A DNA stretch of 64,000 nt from Branchiostoma floridae (GCF_000003815.2 NC_049980.1:3806497-3870496); one strand, 5' to 3'; positions 28,635 through 39,029 are shown, counted from the first letter of the stretch. A program made the numbers and translations. The notes: generated from the sequence alone by a model not told the origin.

Positions 28635-30440
28635 CTAAATATCGAGAGGGAGAGTGGTGACCTTGTCATTCTTTACTTTTCGTTTAGGATAAAAGTACGA
28701 AAAGGCATCTCGAGTTTGCGTGTACGTGTGTATTTCGTTGTCGCGCACGCGAAACCCTTTGTTGATGCCCTGGCCGCTTTTCTTGGTCTGCAAGACGTTC
28801 AGGTACTTGAGGTGGTTGATGACGTTACACCGTTTGCTCACCCCTTTGCAACTGAACTTGTCGTCATTCGCTTCATCTCCGCCGAAACAGTAATACGTTT
28901 TACTGCACAGACCGACAATACCGCTCCCGGACCATTCTTCTTTGAACAGCCCGGGAGTGCGCTTGTCGTAAGCCGCGTTCTGCTTGGTGTCTGTCCGGGG
29001 AAACCAGTCAGATTTCTCGCGGTAGTACGACTCCAGCATGTCCGGTTTGATCACGTCCTCCAGCTTGTCCGCCGAGATGGCGATGTAAGCAGAGTCCGTG
29101 TCCATTTCACAGTACTGGAAATCGGACACGTCCACGAACTTTAACATGAAATCGTAGTAAAAGGCGAGCATACGTAATTTGGCATATTGGTATACGAAGA
29201 AGCCAATTTGCATGGGAAGGTTAAACTTGATGGTGCGCTTCGCCGACTCAATTTCAAAGAAATTTTTGTCGTTGACCACGATCAGATGCCGAAACCGCGA
29301 AGTGTTGATCTTTCGAGTGGCGGTCACGACGTCTTGGCAATACTCGACGTCTGTTTGTTTTTCTTTGTTGGTGACCGTCTTGCCGTAGCCCGAATTACCG
29401 ATCAGCTTCATGGTGTCGGCGATGATCTTCTTGGTTTTGTCCTCGTCACCTTTACGTCTCGCATCGCTAACGGCATCTCCGAAAGCTTTAAAACTGGGTT
29501 TGGGTCTGTACTCCATCACCTGGTAGATGCGAGTGACCTTCAAGCCGTGGTCGAGATACCAGTTGAGCAAGGGCGAAGCCAAGAGGATCTTTTGACCGAA
29601 CATACTACCGATGAGCGATCGCCTGGGTTTGGACATAATGCGATGCTTCTCGGCGTACTCCTTCATGTGCTCGCCAATGTCGTCGATGGAGATCTCGACG
29701 TTCTTAAATATCGGAGGCATTTCGGCAAAGCGCGACTTGAGATCCGCGGGGACCTCGATGTCGCATTCCACCGCTCCAAACAACTCCTTCGAGCGAACAG
29801 CCTGGAGGACGCGTTCACCGGTCATGTCGGGAAGATGTTCGGTGGGAGTCTTGCGGCCTTCCAAGAAAGACGCCAATCGGACGTCGGCTCTTACCAAGTT
29901 TCTCCACTGACACTCCCACATTTCGGTGACCACATACCCACACGCTCGCAGGTACTCGGTCGTTTGGGCCGTTTCCGCCCGCAAAGTCGCGAAAGACTGG
30001 CCGCGACGATCGTTGAAGAATTTGCCTTTGGTCAAGGGGCAGCGGTGACCGTGCCAATAGCAGCCGTGAAACTGAAAGATTTCCCCGGTGTCGGAACAGA
30101 AACCGTCCACCGGAATTCGACGTGAACCGATGCGCTTCTCTGTGCTGTTGAATTTGTGCCGAATGACGAGGTTCCGCTCTTGGGCCAGCCAGTCTAACCA
30201 GTCGACGGCCATTCGTCCCCACTGAGGTGTGGAATATTCTCTTTCGAACCCCGTGTCTTCCCGCCGCCGAATGTAATGACCGGAGGGCATGTCCTGCATC
30301 AGGGCCCACAAATATAACGCATTCGCGTCGTAGCCAATGACCTTTTGACAAGGTTTCGGTTCCCTGCCCAACAATTTCATCTCGTCGGCCCTGATGTAGG
30401 TCTTGCCCTTTTCGTGGTACCTATGAAAGATGATGCTGGG
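28635..30440 (-). pseudogene. polB: Protein-primed family B DNA polymerase, C-terminal (polymerase) part
   Basis: Open frame of at least 581 codons (from Met at 30380, but open further upstream to the break). Polymerase motifs in order: A, GYDANALYLWAL (about 30320); B, KLIGNSGYGKTVTN (about 29390); C, EMDTDSAYIAI (catalytic DTDS, about 29095); and a KxY-type KTYYCF. All catalytic residues are kept. This is the DNA_pol_B_2, protein-primed type of Polintons and adintoviruses. It continues the 30421-33030 frame after a break at a run of seven C (30442-30448, plus strand). Confidence 0.92.
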
Positions 30441-33030
30441 TCCCCCCCACTATGTTGTCTTTATACAATCTGTACACCTCCTCATTGTCCGGAAGAGTAA
30501 AGTAAGTATCGTGTGGCAGGTTCATGAAGAGGTACTTAAGTGTCAGGCCCGGGACGCTAATGCCATCCTTAAACATGTCTATACCCTTGTCCTGGTAGAA
30601 CTCTGTCATCTTCTGCACGGCTTCTACCATGGGGCTAACGTCCTTGTTGTTGTACCATATTAGAAAGTCCCTCATGGTCGTCATGCCCTGCTCTTCCCAC
30701 ACGCGCTGACAGTACAGATAGTCCTCCTCCGTGATGTCGGACTGTCGGAGGTTGCTATGGAAGGCGGCTCGTGGTGGTAGCTGCGTGTGCTCCAACTTGT
30801 CCAAGCTGTCCATCCATTCGTACGGAAAGAACCCCTTTGTCTCCTGGCAGCCGTACGCCTTCAGCAGGATAGAGTAGGAAAAGCCTGGAGCCACATAATT
30901 GATGAGATCCAGGAATTTCAGGTCGTCCGTTTCAATCGACATGTACGTGTTGTTCTTCTTGATGGGTCGGAGTTTGCTGGTAGATCGCAGCAGCAGCGGG
31001 AGGAACACTTTTTTGATGGCGTTAAGGTCATACTTCCCACCGTTGAAACTAAGAACCACCAGCTGACTCATGTACTTGGTCAGTTCCTCAATCAGTTTGG
31101 TCATGTAATGTTCTTTCCGGCGTTTTTCTTTTCGCTTCGCCTTGTCTTGCGGGGATTCTCCTTCCGTTTCTTCATCTTCTTCTTTTTCCTCTTTCTCCAA
31201 ATCCGTTTGCCGAATTTCTTCCATCTTGAGCACCGCCCAATGAAACTTTTCCAACAGAAGGGAGTACGCCTTACGACTGATTTGCTGTAGGAAATTCAAC
31301 AAGTCTTCAGCCACTTTTGTCGGGTCGCCTTCGGACACGAAACATTCTGGGTCGGTGTATTCAGGGACGTTTGAGCCGACGCTCACGCTCAAGAGTTCGT
31401 GTGCCGCCTCCCACGTCATTTTGTCCGTCTTTTGATCAGTCAGTGGTTTTAGAAGACATTCTATATCGAAGCAGGCGCGGTAGGGATAGTAACGATCTTC
31501 TTCGGGGACGACGATCCCTTCGTCCTGCAGCTTTTCAAAGATGGTCTGCGGTAGATGGTAGGCGCCTCCCGGATACACCTTGTTCACCTTACCGTCGCAC
31601 GTGCGAATGTGGGCTTCGCAATGACCGCGGTGCGTCCACCTCTTTCCGCATTGCGGACACGCGTACGACTTGGCGTAAGTCTTAAAATCCTTAATGTAAC
31701 TGTAATGGTGCTCGCAGAGATTCAGGTACATCGTATTGTTGTGTGTAGACAGGGGACGTCTCACCAACTCCGCAAAGAAGTCGTCATCTTCGGCGTCTTC
31801 ATCGTGATTGGGCTGTAGAGCATAGACGTACACGTCGACCTCAAACAATTTCTCTATGTCCTCCAGATGTTTGAGAGACACGCCTTTGAACTGTTTGGCC
31901 GTCTTACCCACCCACGCCAGGTACTCTCTGAAGAGGCTCTTGGTCGTCCTTTCCAGCTTGGTGCGATCGCATTGCCGATGGAGTGCCAGGCATCGGAAAA
32001 AGCAGAGCTTGTCCGTGTACGGACCGTTCGTTCCGCTATAAAGGGCGATGATGGACTTGCTGTTCCTGATGTAGTCTGTCAGCGTCCCGGGGACACCGAT
32101 CGGATGGTCCTTGATTTTGTTCACGTAAAACATGACATTCACCATCTTCTGCAGGACGGACTTACTGTTCGGGCGCTCCTGGCGTGCCTTCTCCATGTGA
32201 TCGACCTCTTCGATCTTGTCCAGGAACCGCCGGATACCATCCTCGTTTTCCACTTGGACAGGTTCTGGCAAAAACCCGTTATTATTTTCACAAGGGTAAA
32301 AATATCGCAGTGCCCCCGTGTCCCCGTCCTGGAGGATGAACCCGAACGATAGGTTGATCTTAAAGACGGTTTGCTGGTCGCCAAAGATGGCCCATACGTT
32401 GTCGGTCAGATCGCTAGGATTTTCGGACTCCAGTCTAAAGTTGTACGTGTCCTGGATGTTTTGTCCCCGCTTGAACTGCGTCCTGATCATAGACCATTTC
32501 TGCCGGTACAGATTCTGAACGGCCACGTCTTCGTGCTGGGGAATCAGCTCTTCCGACACGTCCTCCGTATCTTCCTCAAAGGGAAATGCGTCGCCGTCTC
32601 CTGCGGGTTGGATGTGGCGTCGTTTCGCTTTGGGCCCGGCCCCGTCTGCTGAGGAAACCCTTTTCCGTAGACGGGAGGTTGACGCCACGGGGTGTGCAGC
32701 TTCTCGGTGCGCATGCAGGGCATGGGCCGTCTCAAACGCCACGTTACACGGTCGGCACCAGAACGTGGGGGCCGGCCTCGGATTCTCGTGCAGCCGGCGA
32801 TGTTGCAGTAGGCTGTCTCGTCTAGAAAATTTTTTGCCGCAAAAATCACACTCGTGCGTGGGTTCGGTCGGGTCGTGCTGCTTTTGATGACGCTTAAAAC
32901 TGTCGAGACGGTTATAGGTTTTGTCGCAGATCTCGCAGAGGTAGGTCGTGGTGCCGTGGGACTTTTGGTGCCGAGTGAGATTGCGTTTTTGGGCAAAGGT
33001 TTTTCCGCACGTTTCACAAGTAAACGCCAT
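30421..33030 (-). pseudogene. polB: Zinc-finger-fused PolB, N-terminal (zinc finger and exonuclease) part
   Basis: From ATG 33030 (MAFTCETCGKTF; the frame is open 39 codons further upstream without protein-like sequence). Four C2H2 fingers in the first ~125 residues (CETCGKTFAQKRNLTRHQ, CEICDKTYNRLDSFKRHQ, CDFCGKKFSRRDSLLQHRR, CRPCNVAF..HAHREAAH), a basic/acidic linker, a fifth finger near residue 455 (CPQCGKRWTHRGHCEAHIRTC) and the 3'-5' exonuclease motifs FDIEC (about 518), FNGGKYD (about 665) and YNNKDVSP (about 797). An acidic insertion (EKEEKEEDEETEGE) interrupts the exonuclease region. The frame ends at 30421 just after a C7 run where the polymerase part shifts frame. Fingers may bind the terminal repeats (inference). 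Confidence 0.92.
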
Positions 33031-34198
33031 GACTAGTTGACTGTACTCTTGATCATTGCTGGTTTCTGAAAGAACATACAAAGCTTTGTTTGAAACGCTG
33101 AATTTGTACAACACTCCAGTGCTTTTGTTAGAACGACGACCGCGCACTCATCAGTATTCCATGACAAAGAAAGGGCTTCGGTGCTCTTTTGTAAACGAAC
33201 AAAATCGTTTTTTGCCGGTCGAATACTTGTTTTGGTAGCGGAGAAAACTTTCGGTACAAAACTGTGACACACGTAACGTTACTGTTACGTTTCAAAGTTG
33301 GTAATGACATACGCGTATACGTAGCATATAGCGTATCACATAATCTAGGGCGTATTTTTTTTACTAAAAGAAATTTACTACAAACATGACGCAACAACAA
33401 CAGCAAGAGTTTTCGTAACGTTCTCACACGAATCCCCTAGTGTCAAACATAACACGATACTCCACACGAAAGCTAAACAAAAATGACCTGGTACAACCTT
33501 TGCAACAGTTTTTTTTTTTTTCTTCTTTTTTTCAAAACACGTTTTGATGCAGAGAAAATACAGTAACATATATTCTAGTTTTACCCGGGTTGCAAACAAC
33601 TTTTGCCTGTTTGAGCGATTCTTCATTCCTTGCTTTGGCGAACAATAAATTCTGGTTAGAGGGACAAAACTTCACAACCCCCGGCCCTTCTCTCTTGAGA
33701 CAGTGCCCCAAACTAAAGCGACATGTTAAAACAACGGACAGAAAAGCCATTTTCCAATACTATACGTCCAACAAAGATATGTTGGACAAAACTAGTTGTC
33801 GCACGTAGATATTTCAAAGATTTATGGTAGTTTACCCTTGAAGTTGCGTCCACCTAATCGAGTTCTTTGGTCAATGTACAAACAACAACACAACCCTCAA
33901 AGCATGTATCGGCCTAAAGACTGTTAGCATCTTTCGGTCTATGGTTGCAAGAGGAAAGACTTAAAAGAAAACATGATGACAGACTTACCGGGCGATGGCT
34001 GTCCAGCTTGCGGAGGTGGCCGGCGCAGAAGAGAGATATCAGTAGAGCCGAGACGTCCTCGCAGTTCCCACGCCGATGGTCAACTAAATTTCGCCCTGGC
34101 TCTTAGAGTTTTATAGAGATCTAGAACAATAGGTGGTGTCAGGGGTTTCCCCCACATCCCGGAAAATATGCACGGCGTCTGGGACGAAGCACGAAGAC

Positions 34199-34490
34199 AA
34201 AAGGCACAATTATGAGGGTATTGTTTTCGGCGTGGGAACAGATCTTATATTCATTGTCGGCCCTTTCAGCAACTGATGAGTTGGTACCCCCGTAGGGATG
34301 TGTACGTGTAACCATGGTGATATCATAACAGAGTTGGTGGGAAAGAAGACACAATTATCAGGGCATTGTTTTCGGCGTGGGAATAGATCTGTTCGGCCCT
34401 TTCAACAACTGATGAGTTGGTACCCCCATAGGGATGTGTACGTGTAACCATGGTGATATCATAACAGAGTTGGTGGGAAAGACGGTAAGT
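34199..34490. repeat. Direct tandem repeat, ~145-bp unit, 2 copies
   Basis: The block from 'acaattat.agggtattgttttcggcgtggga' through 'gatgagttggtacccccgta', 'tgtacgtgtaaccatggtga' and 'cataacagagttggtgggaaag' occurs twice (about 34206 and 34351); a third partial 'ggcattgtttatggcgtgag' lies near 34593. Possible replication or enhancer element. Confidence 0.85.
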
Positions 34491-34712
34491 CATCAATCAG
34501 TGCCGTTCTCAGAAGGATAAACGCAGCGACCACCCTTAAGACCAGACCACGATCAAAGACGGTTCCCGAATTGAAACAAAAGACGTAAACTAGGCATTGT
34601 TTATGGCGTGAGAAGCACCAACGGTCGGTGGAAATATGCACTCGATGATACCGCAGGGATATGAACTAAAAGGGGATCGGGATAAAAAGGATAATCATAA
34701 CGCTACCGACAA

Positions 34713-34886
34713 NNNNNNNNNNNNNNNNNNNNNNNNNNNNNNNNNNNNNNNNNNNNNNNNNNNNNNNNNNNNNNNNNNNNNNNNNNNNNNNNNNNNNNNN
34801 NNNNNNNNNNNNNNNNNNNNNNNNNNNNNNNNNNNNNNNNNNNNNNNNNNNNNNNNNNNNNNNNNNNNNNNNNNNNNNNNNNNNNN
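34713..34886. other. Assembly gap (174 N)
   Basis: Run of N inside the Polinton upstream of the RNR gene. True length unknown, so a small missing segment cannot be excluded. Confidence 0.99.
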
Positions 34887-35054
34887 CGATGAAGCCGCCC
34901 GGATTATGCGACCCCTCCAGGCTGACCTTGTTTCACCCCGACTTGAGCTAAGAAATTACGTACCCCCCCCCCTAAACTCTGTATATCTGGACCAATCAGA
35001 GTACCGACTCGTCTGAAGCAAATGTAAATATGCAAATACATGGTGACAGACAAG

Positions 35055-35061
35055 ATAAAAG
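35055..35061 (+). promoter_or_regulatory. TATA-like ATAAAAG upstream of RNR
   Basis: Same heptamer as the twin boxes before the capsid gene, 36 bp before the RNR ATG; this leaves a very short leader. Confidence 0.45.
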
Positions 35062-35096
35062 GTCTTCCTTTTTTTTGCTAACAGAACCGCCGCAAG

Positions 35097-36131
35097 ATGC
35101 TTCCAGCGCAGCCACCGAAGCCTAACCAATCCGTACTGAAGGTCTCTGTAGACCGAGAGAAGCAGTGTGAGCGCCTACTGCGTGAAAACTCCAGACGCTT
35201 CGTCATTTTTCCCATCCAGTACCACGACATCTGGCACATGTACAAGAAGGCCGTAGCATCATTCTGGACAACGGAGGAAGTTGACCTGTCTAAGGATTTG
35301 GAGCATTGGGAGAGTCTGAATGACAACGAAAAACACTTCATCAAACACGTCCTGGCATTCTTTGCAGCTAGTGACGGTATCGTTAATGAAAATCTGGTTG
35401 AGAGATTCACCAAAGAGGTGCAGGTGACTGAGGTAAGGTGCTTCTATGGCTTCCAGATCGCCATTGAGAACATCCATTCTGAAATGTACAGTCTCTTAAT
35501 CGACACCTACGTGAAGGATCCGCATGAAAGAGAGCATCTGTTCAGTGCCATTGAGACCATACCTTGTGTAAAGAAGAAGGCTGACTGGGCCCTTAGATGG
35601 AGTGGAGACGAGAAAACTACTTTTGGCGATCGTGTAGTTGCGTTTGCTGCTGTGGAAGGGATATTTTTCTCCGGGGCCTTCGCAGCAATTTTCTGGTTGA
35701 GGAAAAGAGGACTTATGCCAGGGCTGACTTTCTCTAATGAGCTGATCAGTAGAGACGAAGGTCTGCACACCGACTTTGCCTGTCTTATGGTCAGCTACCT
35801 GGTCAATAAGCCTAGTGAGGAGCGCATTCACCAGATTATCGACGATGCTGTTAAGATTGAGCAAGAGTTCCTGACGGAAGCTCTTCCTGTGAAGCTGATT
35901 GGGATGAATCAAGACCTGATGAAACAGTACATTGAGTTTGTCGCAGATAGGCTGCTGGGAGAACTCATGTGCAGTAAGCTTTACAACAGCGAGAACCCCT
36001 TTGACTTCATGGAGAACATTTCTCTGGAGGGAAAGACCAACTTCTTTGAGAAGAAGGTGGGAGAGTATCAGAAGATGGGGGTGATGTCCTCCTCTGAACA
36101 ACAGAAGTTCACGTTGGATGCTGACTTTTGA
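35097..36131 (+). CDS. Ribonucleotide reductase small subunit (R2, class Ia), element-borne
   Basis: Complete 344-residue R2. Di-iron ligands in place: D93 ([10 protein letters not shown]), E124 and H127 (IENIHSEM), E187 (AAVEG), E221 and H224 (RDEGLH); radical Tyr Y131 (MYSLLIDTY). The C-terminal FTLDADF is the heptapeptide-type tail by which eukaryotic R2 docks onto the large subunit R1, so it should work with the host R1; no R1 gene is present. The long N-terminal extension of the S-phase R2 is missing, so the length is nearer p53R2. Intronless, with a TATA-like box upstream and AATAAA at 36140-36145, only 8 bp after the stop, and inside the inverted repeats. It is therefore element cargo for dNTP supply, probably captured from an animal. 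Confidence 0.95.
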   Translation: MLPAQPPKPNQSVLKVSVDREKQCERLLRENSRRFVIFPIQYHDIWHMYKKAVASFWTTEEVDLSKDLEHWESLNDNEKHFIKHVLAFFAASDGIVNENLVERFTKEVQVTEVRCFYGFQIAIENIHSEMYSLLIDTYVKDPHEREHLFSAIETIPCVKKKADWALRWSGDEKTTFGDRVVAFAAVEGIFFSGAFAAIFWLRKRGLMPGLTFSNELISRDEGLHTDFACLMVSYLVNKPSEERIHQIIDDAVKIEQEFLTEALPVKLIGMNQDLMKQYIEFVADRLLGELMCSKLYNSENPFDFMENISLEGKTNFFEKKVGEYQKMGVMSSSEQQKFTLDADF

Positions 36132-36268
36132 AAGTACAGAATAAAAGAACGGTAAAAAATCAAACGGTCATTGTCATCTTTATTTTATACGATAGAGACT
36201 TACAACCAGGCCAAATAAGGACATGTCATTCACGATTGGGGAGGGGGAGGTTCATTTGGGGTGGGGTT

Positions 36269-36529
36269 GGGTTGTCATAGTTACCTTGCTCCGCCTGAAT
36301 ATATGATATCTGACCCCTGACCTGCGCCGCCTGAATAAATCATATCTGACCCCTGACCTGCGCCACCTGAATAGTTATGTGACCTCTGACCCATGACCAG
36401 CGCTTGAATAAATTATATCTGACCTCTGACCTGCGCCTGAATAGATAATATCGGCAGGCGATGACCTTTGACCTGCTCCACCTTGCTCCGCCAGAATAAT
36501 AATAGTGATCCTGTCGCTACTATACTACT
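36269..36529 (-). repeat. Right terminal inverted repeat of the Polinton, with DR1 array
   Basis: 261 bp, inverted copy of 21425-21650 with one extra ~35-bp unit. DR1-type sites on the minus strand at 36311-36323, 36347-36359, 36380-36392, 36420-36432 and 36462-36474 (the last is AGGTCAAAGGTCA). Ends ...CTATACTACT. Confidence 0.93.
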
Positions 36530-36535
36530 GACGAC
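36530..36535. repeat. 6-bp target site duplication GACGAC (right)
   Basis: Pairs with 21419-21424; followed by 'ggttctgcggcaatcgccc', the other half of the interrupted dispersed repeat. Confidence 0.88.
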
Positions 36536-37281
36536 GGTTCTGCGGCAATCGCCCGAGCCTCGCTTAAACATGTAATAATACCCCCCTCACATTATATACG
36601 ATCTTCGGACGTACTTCGCGATCGCAGGAAGGTCGGCTGATTTTAAGATCTTTAGACGGTCTTGCGTATTTTTCTCCCAAAAACTGCCCCCCTCACATAT
36701 AAGAGCGGCTCGTGCGATCGACGGTGAATAAATCTATGATAATGAACCTCCCATGACCTCTTGCACGCGGACAACGTAACACAAAAAGTTCCTCAAAAAG
36801 GCAAGAGATCAATAAATGTTGCTTATTTTGTTGTCGGAATCTTTTTAACCAATGAATGGAATGCGCGGGCATAATAGAAATGACACAAGAAAGGAAAGTG
36901 TGTCACAAAGCCAGCCTACATACTACCACAGGGGCCACAATGTTAGAATTACCCTCACATTCCCAGAAATTCAATTTTTGCAATCAAACGGAAGTCGGGC
37001 GAACGTCGCCCGAACGTCTCCCGACTGACGGGCGTTCTTCATCCGATTTGCGCTCGATGATTAATAACTATGTCTGTGCTTGCCTATCGGTCTTCAATTG
37101 GATTGATGCAAGACTGTTGACCGATACCCTTGCGAGGTACGCACGATTTGCACGCACGATCTGCGACTAGGTAACGAGCTCTGCGATCTCAGAGATCTCC
37201 TGCGACTTGTCGCTTATGTTAAGAACATGTTTCGCTGCACCGCGACCATCGTACGACCCCTGAAAATCACCGGCGATCCCT
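36536..37281. repeat. CpG-rich foldback repeat remnants
   Basis: Contains the right half of the Polinton target repeat, 'cccccctcacat' blocks, and a unit ending 'cggcgatccctaaaaatcg' that is interrupted by the 6-kb transposon and resumes at 43378. An uninterrupted relative lies at 9845-9970. No gene supported; the open frame at 36856-37170 has no domain. Confidence 0.55.
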
Positions 37282-37289
37282 AAAAATCG

Positions 37290-38575
37290 GGTAATTGTGT
37301 AGTTTGCGGTTCCGAGCGTTGTATTTTGAGGCCGATAGCCCGGTTGCGCGTCGGTCGACGTTTTAGGTATCCGATGTCACGGTCACCTCTCGCTCGTTAT
37401 TTTACGTTGCAACGTCGCTGTTTGAAAACCGACATCGCTTTTTTGAAACCCGACGTCGAAACCCGACGTCGAAGCTCTTTCGAAATCCGACGTCGGTTTT
37501 GAAAATACACGTCGCTTTCGAAAACTGACGTCGGTTCTCAAAAACCACATCGCTTTGAACACCGACGTCGGTTTTGAAAAACCACATCGCTTTGAAAACC
37601 GACGTCGATTCTAAAAAACAACATCGCTTTGAAAACCGACGTCGGTTTTGAAAAACTACATCGCTTTGAAAACCGACGTCGGTTTTGAAAAACTACATCG
37701 AGGATTAACTCCAGGGGGAGGGGCCTTTTACACCTTTCATTCACACCAACCAAACACAGATGTGTATTTGTTATCAAACCCACCATGGATCGACTAGTTA
37801 GGCATATTGCCTGCCCTTACGCCCCAAACAGAGATTCGGCTCCGAGCAGTTGGGAAAAATTTGAGACTTTATCATATGCCTCTTTCTTGTCCCGCCCTTG
37901 TTGGGGAGGGCGGACGAAAGACGTGGCACATAACAAGGCCGCAATTTTGCTCCCAAACCTCTGCAAGGAGCTTCCGACTGGTTTTGACGTCGGGCCTTCT
38001 TTTTTGTTTAAACTTCCTCTTTAAACACTTGGTTTGGCGACATAGCAAAATAAAATAAAAAAACAACGTTAAAACCAGTCCTTTTGCGTGGGGAGTACAT
38101 ATCACCGTGAACTAAGCTATATTTACCTTACACTCCTACAGGGCAAAAATTCTACATAGATGTGTATTACACTATGTGTATTATACTGTATCTCTCCAAG
38201 CAGAGGTTGCGCTTCGGCTGTTTTTCATGTGTTTTAGGCCTTTTTGTGGGGCTTTCAATTTTGTACAGGAGCCTTCATGTTCGCCGGCCAAACAGACATG
38301 AAGAAAACAATACACAATAGAAAGCCCAGCAAAGAGACCCAACTGAACACGTCAAAAACTGCCGAAAACACCATTGCTTGGAGAGTACACTAACATGTCT
38401 AGACCTGTCAGTTGGCGGTGGTTGGAAGAACATTACTTACCTGTAATGTCTCTTATCACGCCAAGGAAATATTGCTTTCACTAATCTAAGAGTAAGAGAA
38501 TCGTTGCTGACTCACTTTGTATCAACTTATCTGGCGGAATCAGGTTGCTGTACATGTGCGAGCTTTGTGTGTGTG
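37290..38575 (+). repeat. Left inverted-repeat arm of the 6-kb transposon
   Basis: Reverse complement of 42067-43377, including open frames that mirror each other exactly (for example 37785-38024 and 42643-42882); these are shadows of the repeat, not genes. Confidence 0.92.
37400..37705. repeat. Array of ~40-bp units with the palindrome AACCGACGTCGGTT
   Basis: At least eight units alternate 'gaaaaccgacgtcggtttt' with 'aaa.ctacatcgcttt'. Mirrored at 42967-43265 in the other arm. Regular palindromes near transposon ends usually bind the transposase (inference). Confidence 0.88.
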
Positions 38576-38806
38576 GTGCCTGTTGATGCGTTCATACTCT
38601 TCACACACACAATGAAAACACCAACACATGTGTTAGGATGGGGGCGAGTGCGTGCACACCGCAGGAATACTTTTATTTGCCAAAGGTACAATCGTAACGA
38701 AAGCGGAAGGTCAAAGATCAAATTGAACACCGAAACATCAATATCCAAAAGGGATCGTCAAACCAATTCCAAAGACATACGATTTTTCGTGATCACGTAA
38801 ACCAAA

Positions 38807-39022
38807 TTGTTAAACATTAGCATACATAGCTGTTCATACACATCTATTCAAAACAAATATTTTGTGAACAGCATTACCAAACTGAGAATAAGTGCACACT
38901 GCCTCGAAATCGATAAAGGTCGTCAACATAATATACCAACAGATCAGAGACTATGTCCTTCATGTCAAGATGACACTAGCATTGAAGATGATTATCATTT
39001 CATTATGACCTACATACAATGA
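38807..39022 (+). pseudogene. LINE ORF2 C-terminal fragment
   Basis: 71 codons with ITKLRISAHCLEIDKGR and CPSCQDDTSIEDDYHFIM, a Cys/His cluster typical of the end of non-LTR ORF2 proteins; complements the fragment at 1548-1994. Degenerate 3' sequence may continue to about 39480. Inserted in the interior of the 6-kb transposon. Confidence 0.6.
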
Positions 39023-39029
39023 AGAGAGA

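Larger units (their letters stand above)
33031..35054. other. Gene-free 2-kb segment of the Polinton
   Basis: Between divergent PolB (minus) and RNR (plus). AT-rich 33.1-33.6 kb, likely promoter and leader for PolB; then a tandem repeat (34199-34490) and a gap (34713-34886). Short open frames here show no domain; in particular no HHCC/DDE integrase motifs on either strand. Confidence 0.55.
21425..36529. mobile_element. Polinton/Maverick (adintovirus-like) element, 15,105 bp
   Basis: Bounded by terminal inverted repeats starting AGTAGTATAG and by a 6-bp duplication. Gene set: tandem-PC4 protein, Bcl-2-like, tandem-PC4 protein, major capsid, adenain-like protease (plus strand); 271-aa and 127-aa basic proteins, packaging ATPase, zinc-finger PolB (minus strand); RNR small subunit (plus strand). 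Protein-primed PolB, A32-type ATPase, adenain-like protease and capsid together define the Polinton/adintovirus group. No retroviral-type integrase ORF is found on either strand, although only 174 bp are masked. Genes are intronless, very tightly packed and distinctly more GC-rich than the flanks. It is an endogenous copy with three frame breaks. Confidence 0.93.

Noticed and set aside
29187-30125. 312-codon plus-strand ORF opposite PolB
   Set aside because: Antisense shadow of the GC-rich polymerase gene; no domain and poor composition. Likewise 28587-29144 and 31867-32352.
33128-33808. Small ORFs between PolB and the repeat region, considered as the missing integrase
   Set aside because: None has the HHCC or D,D-35-E patterns, and all are under 100 codons and AT-biased.
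35097-36131. RNR R2 as an ordinary host gene or processed host pseudogene
   Set aside because: It lies inside the element's inverted repeats, has an intact frame, its own TATA-like box and AATAAA, and no poly(A) tail or own target duplication was seen. A later retrocopy insertion is not fully excluded.
36856-37170. 104-codon ORF near the Polinton right end
   Set aside because: Outside the inverted repeat and target duplication, overlapping a foldback repeat; no domain.
37402-38105. Several ORFs of 60-83 codons, and their mirror images at 42562-43265
   Set aside because: They come from the inverted-repeat arms and the palindrome array (NRRRFSKR-type repeats); identical copies in opposite orientation are repeat shadows.
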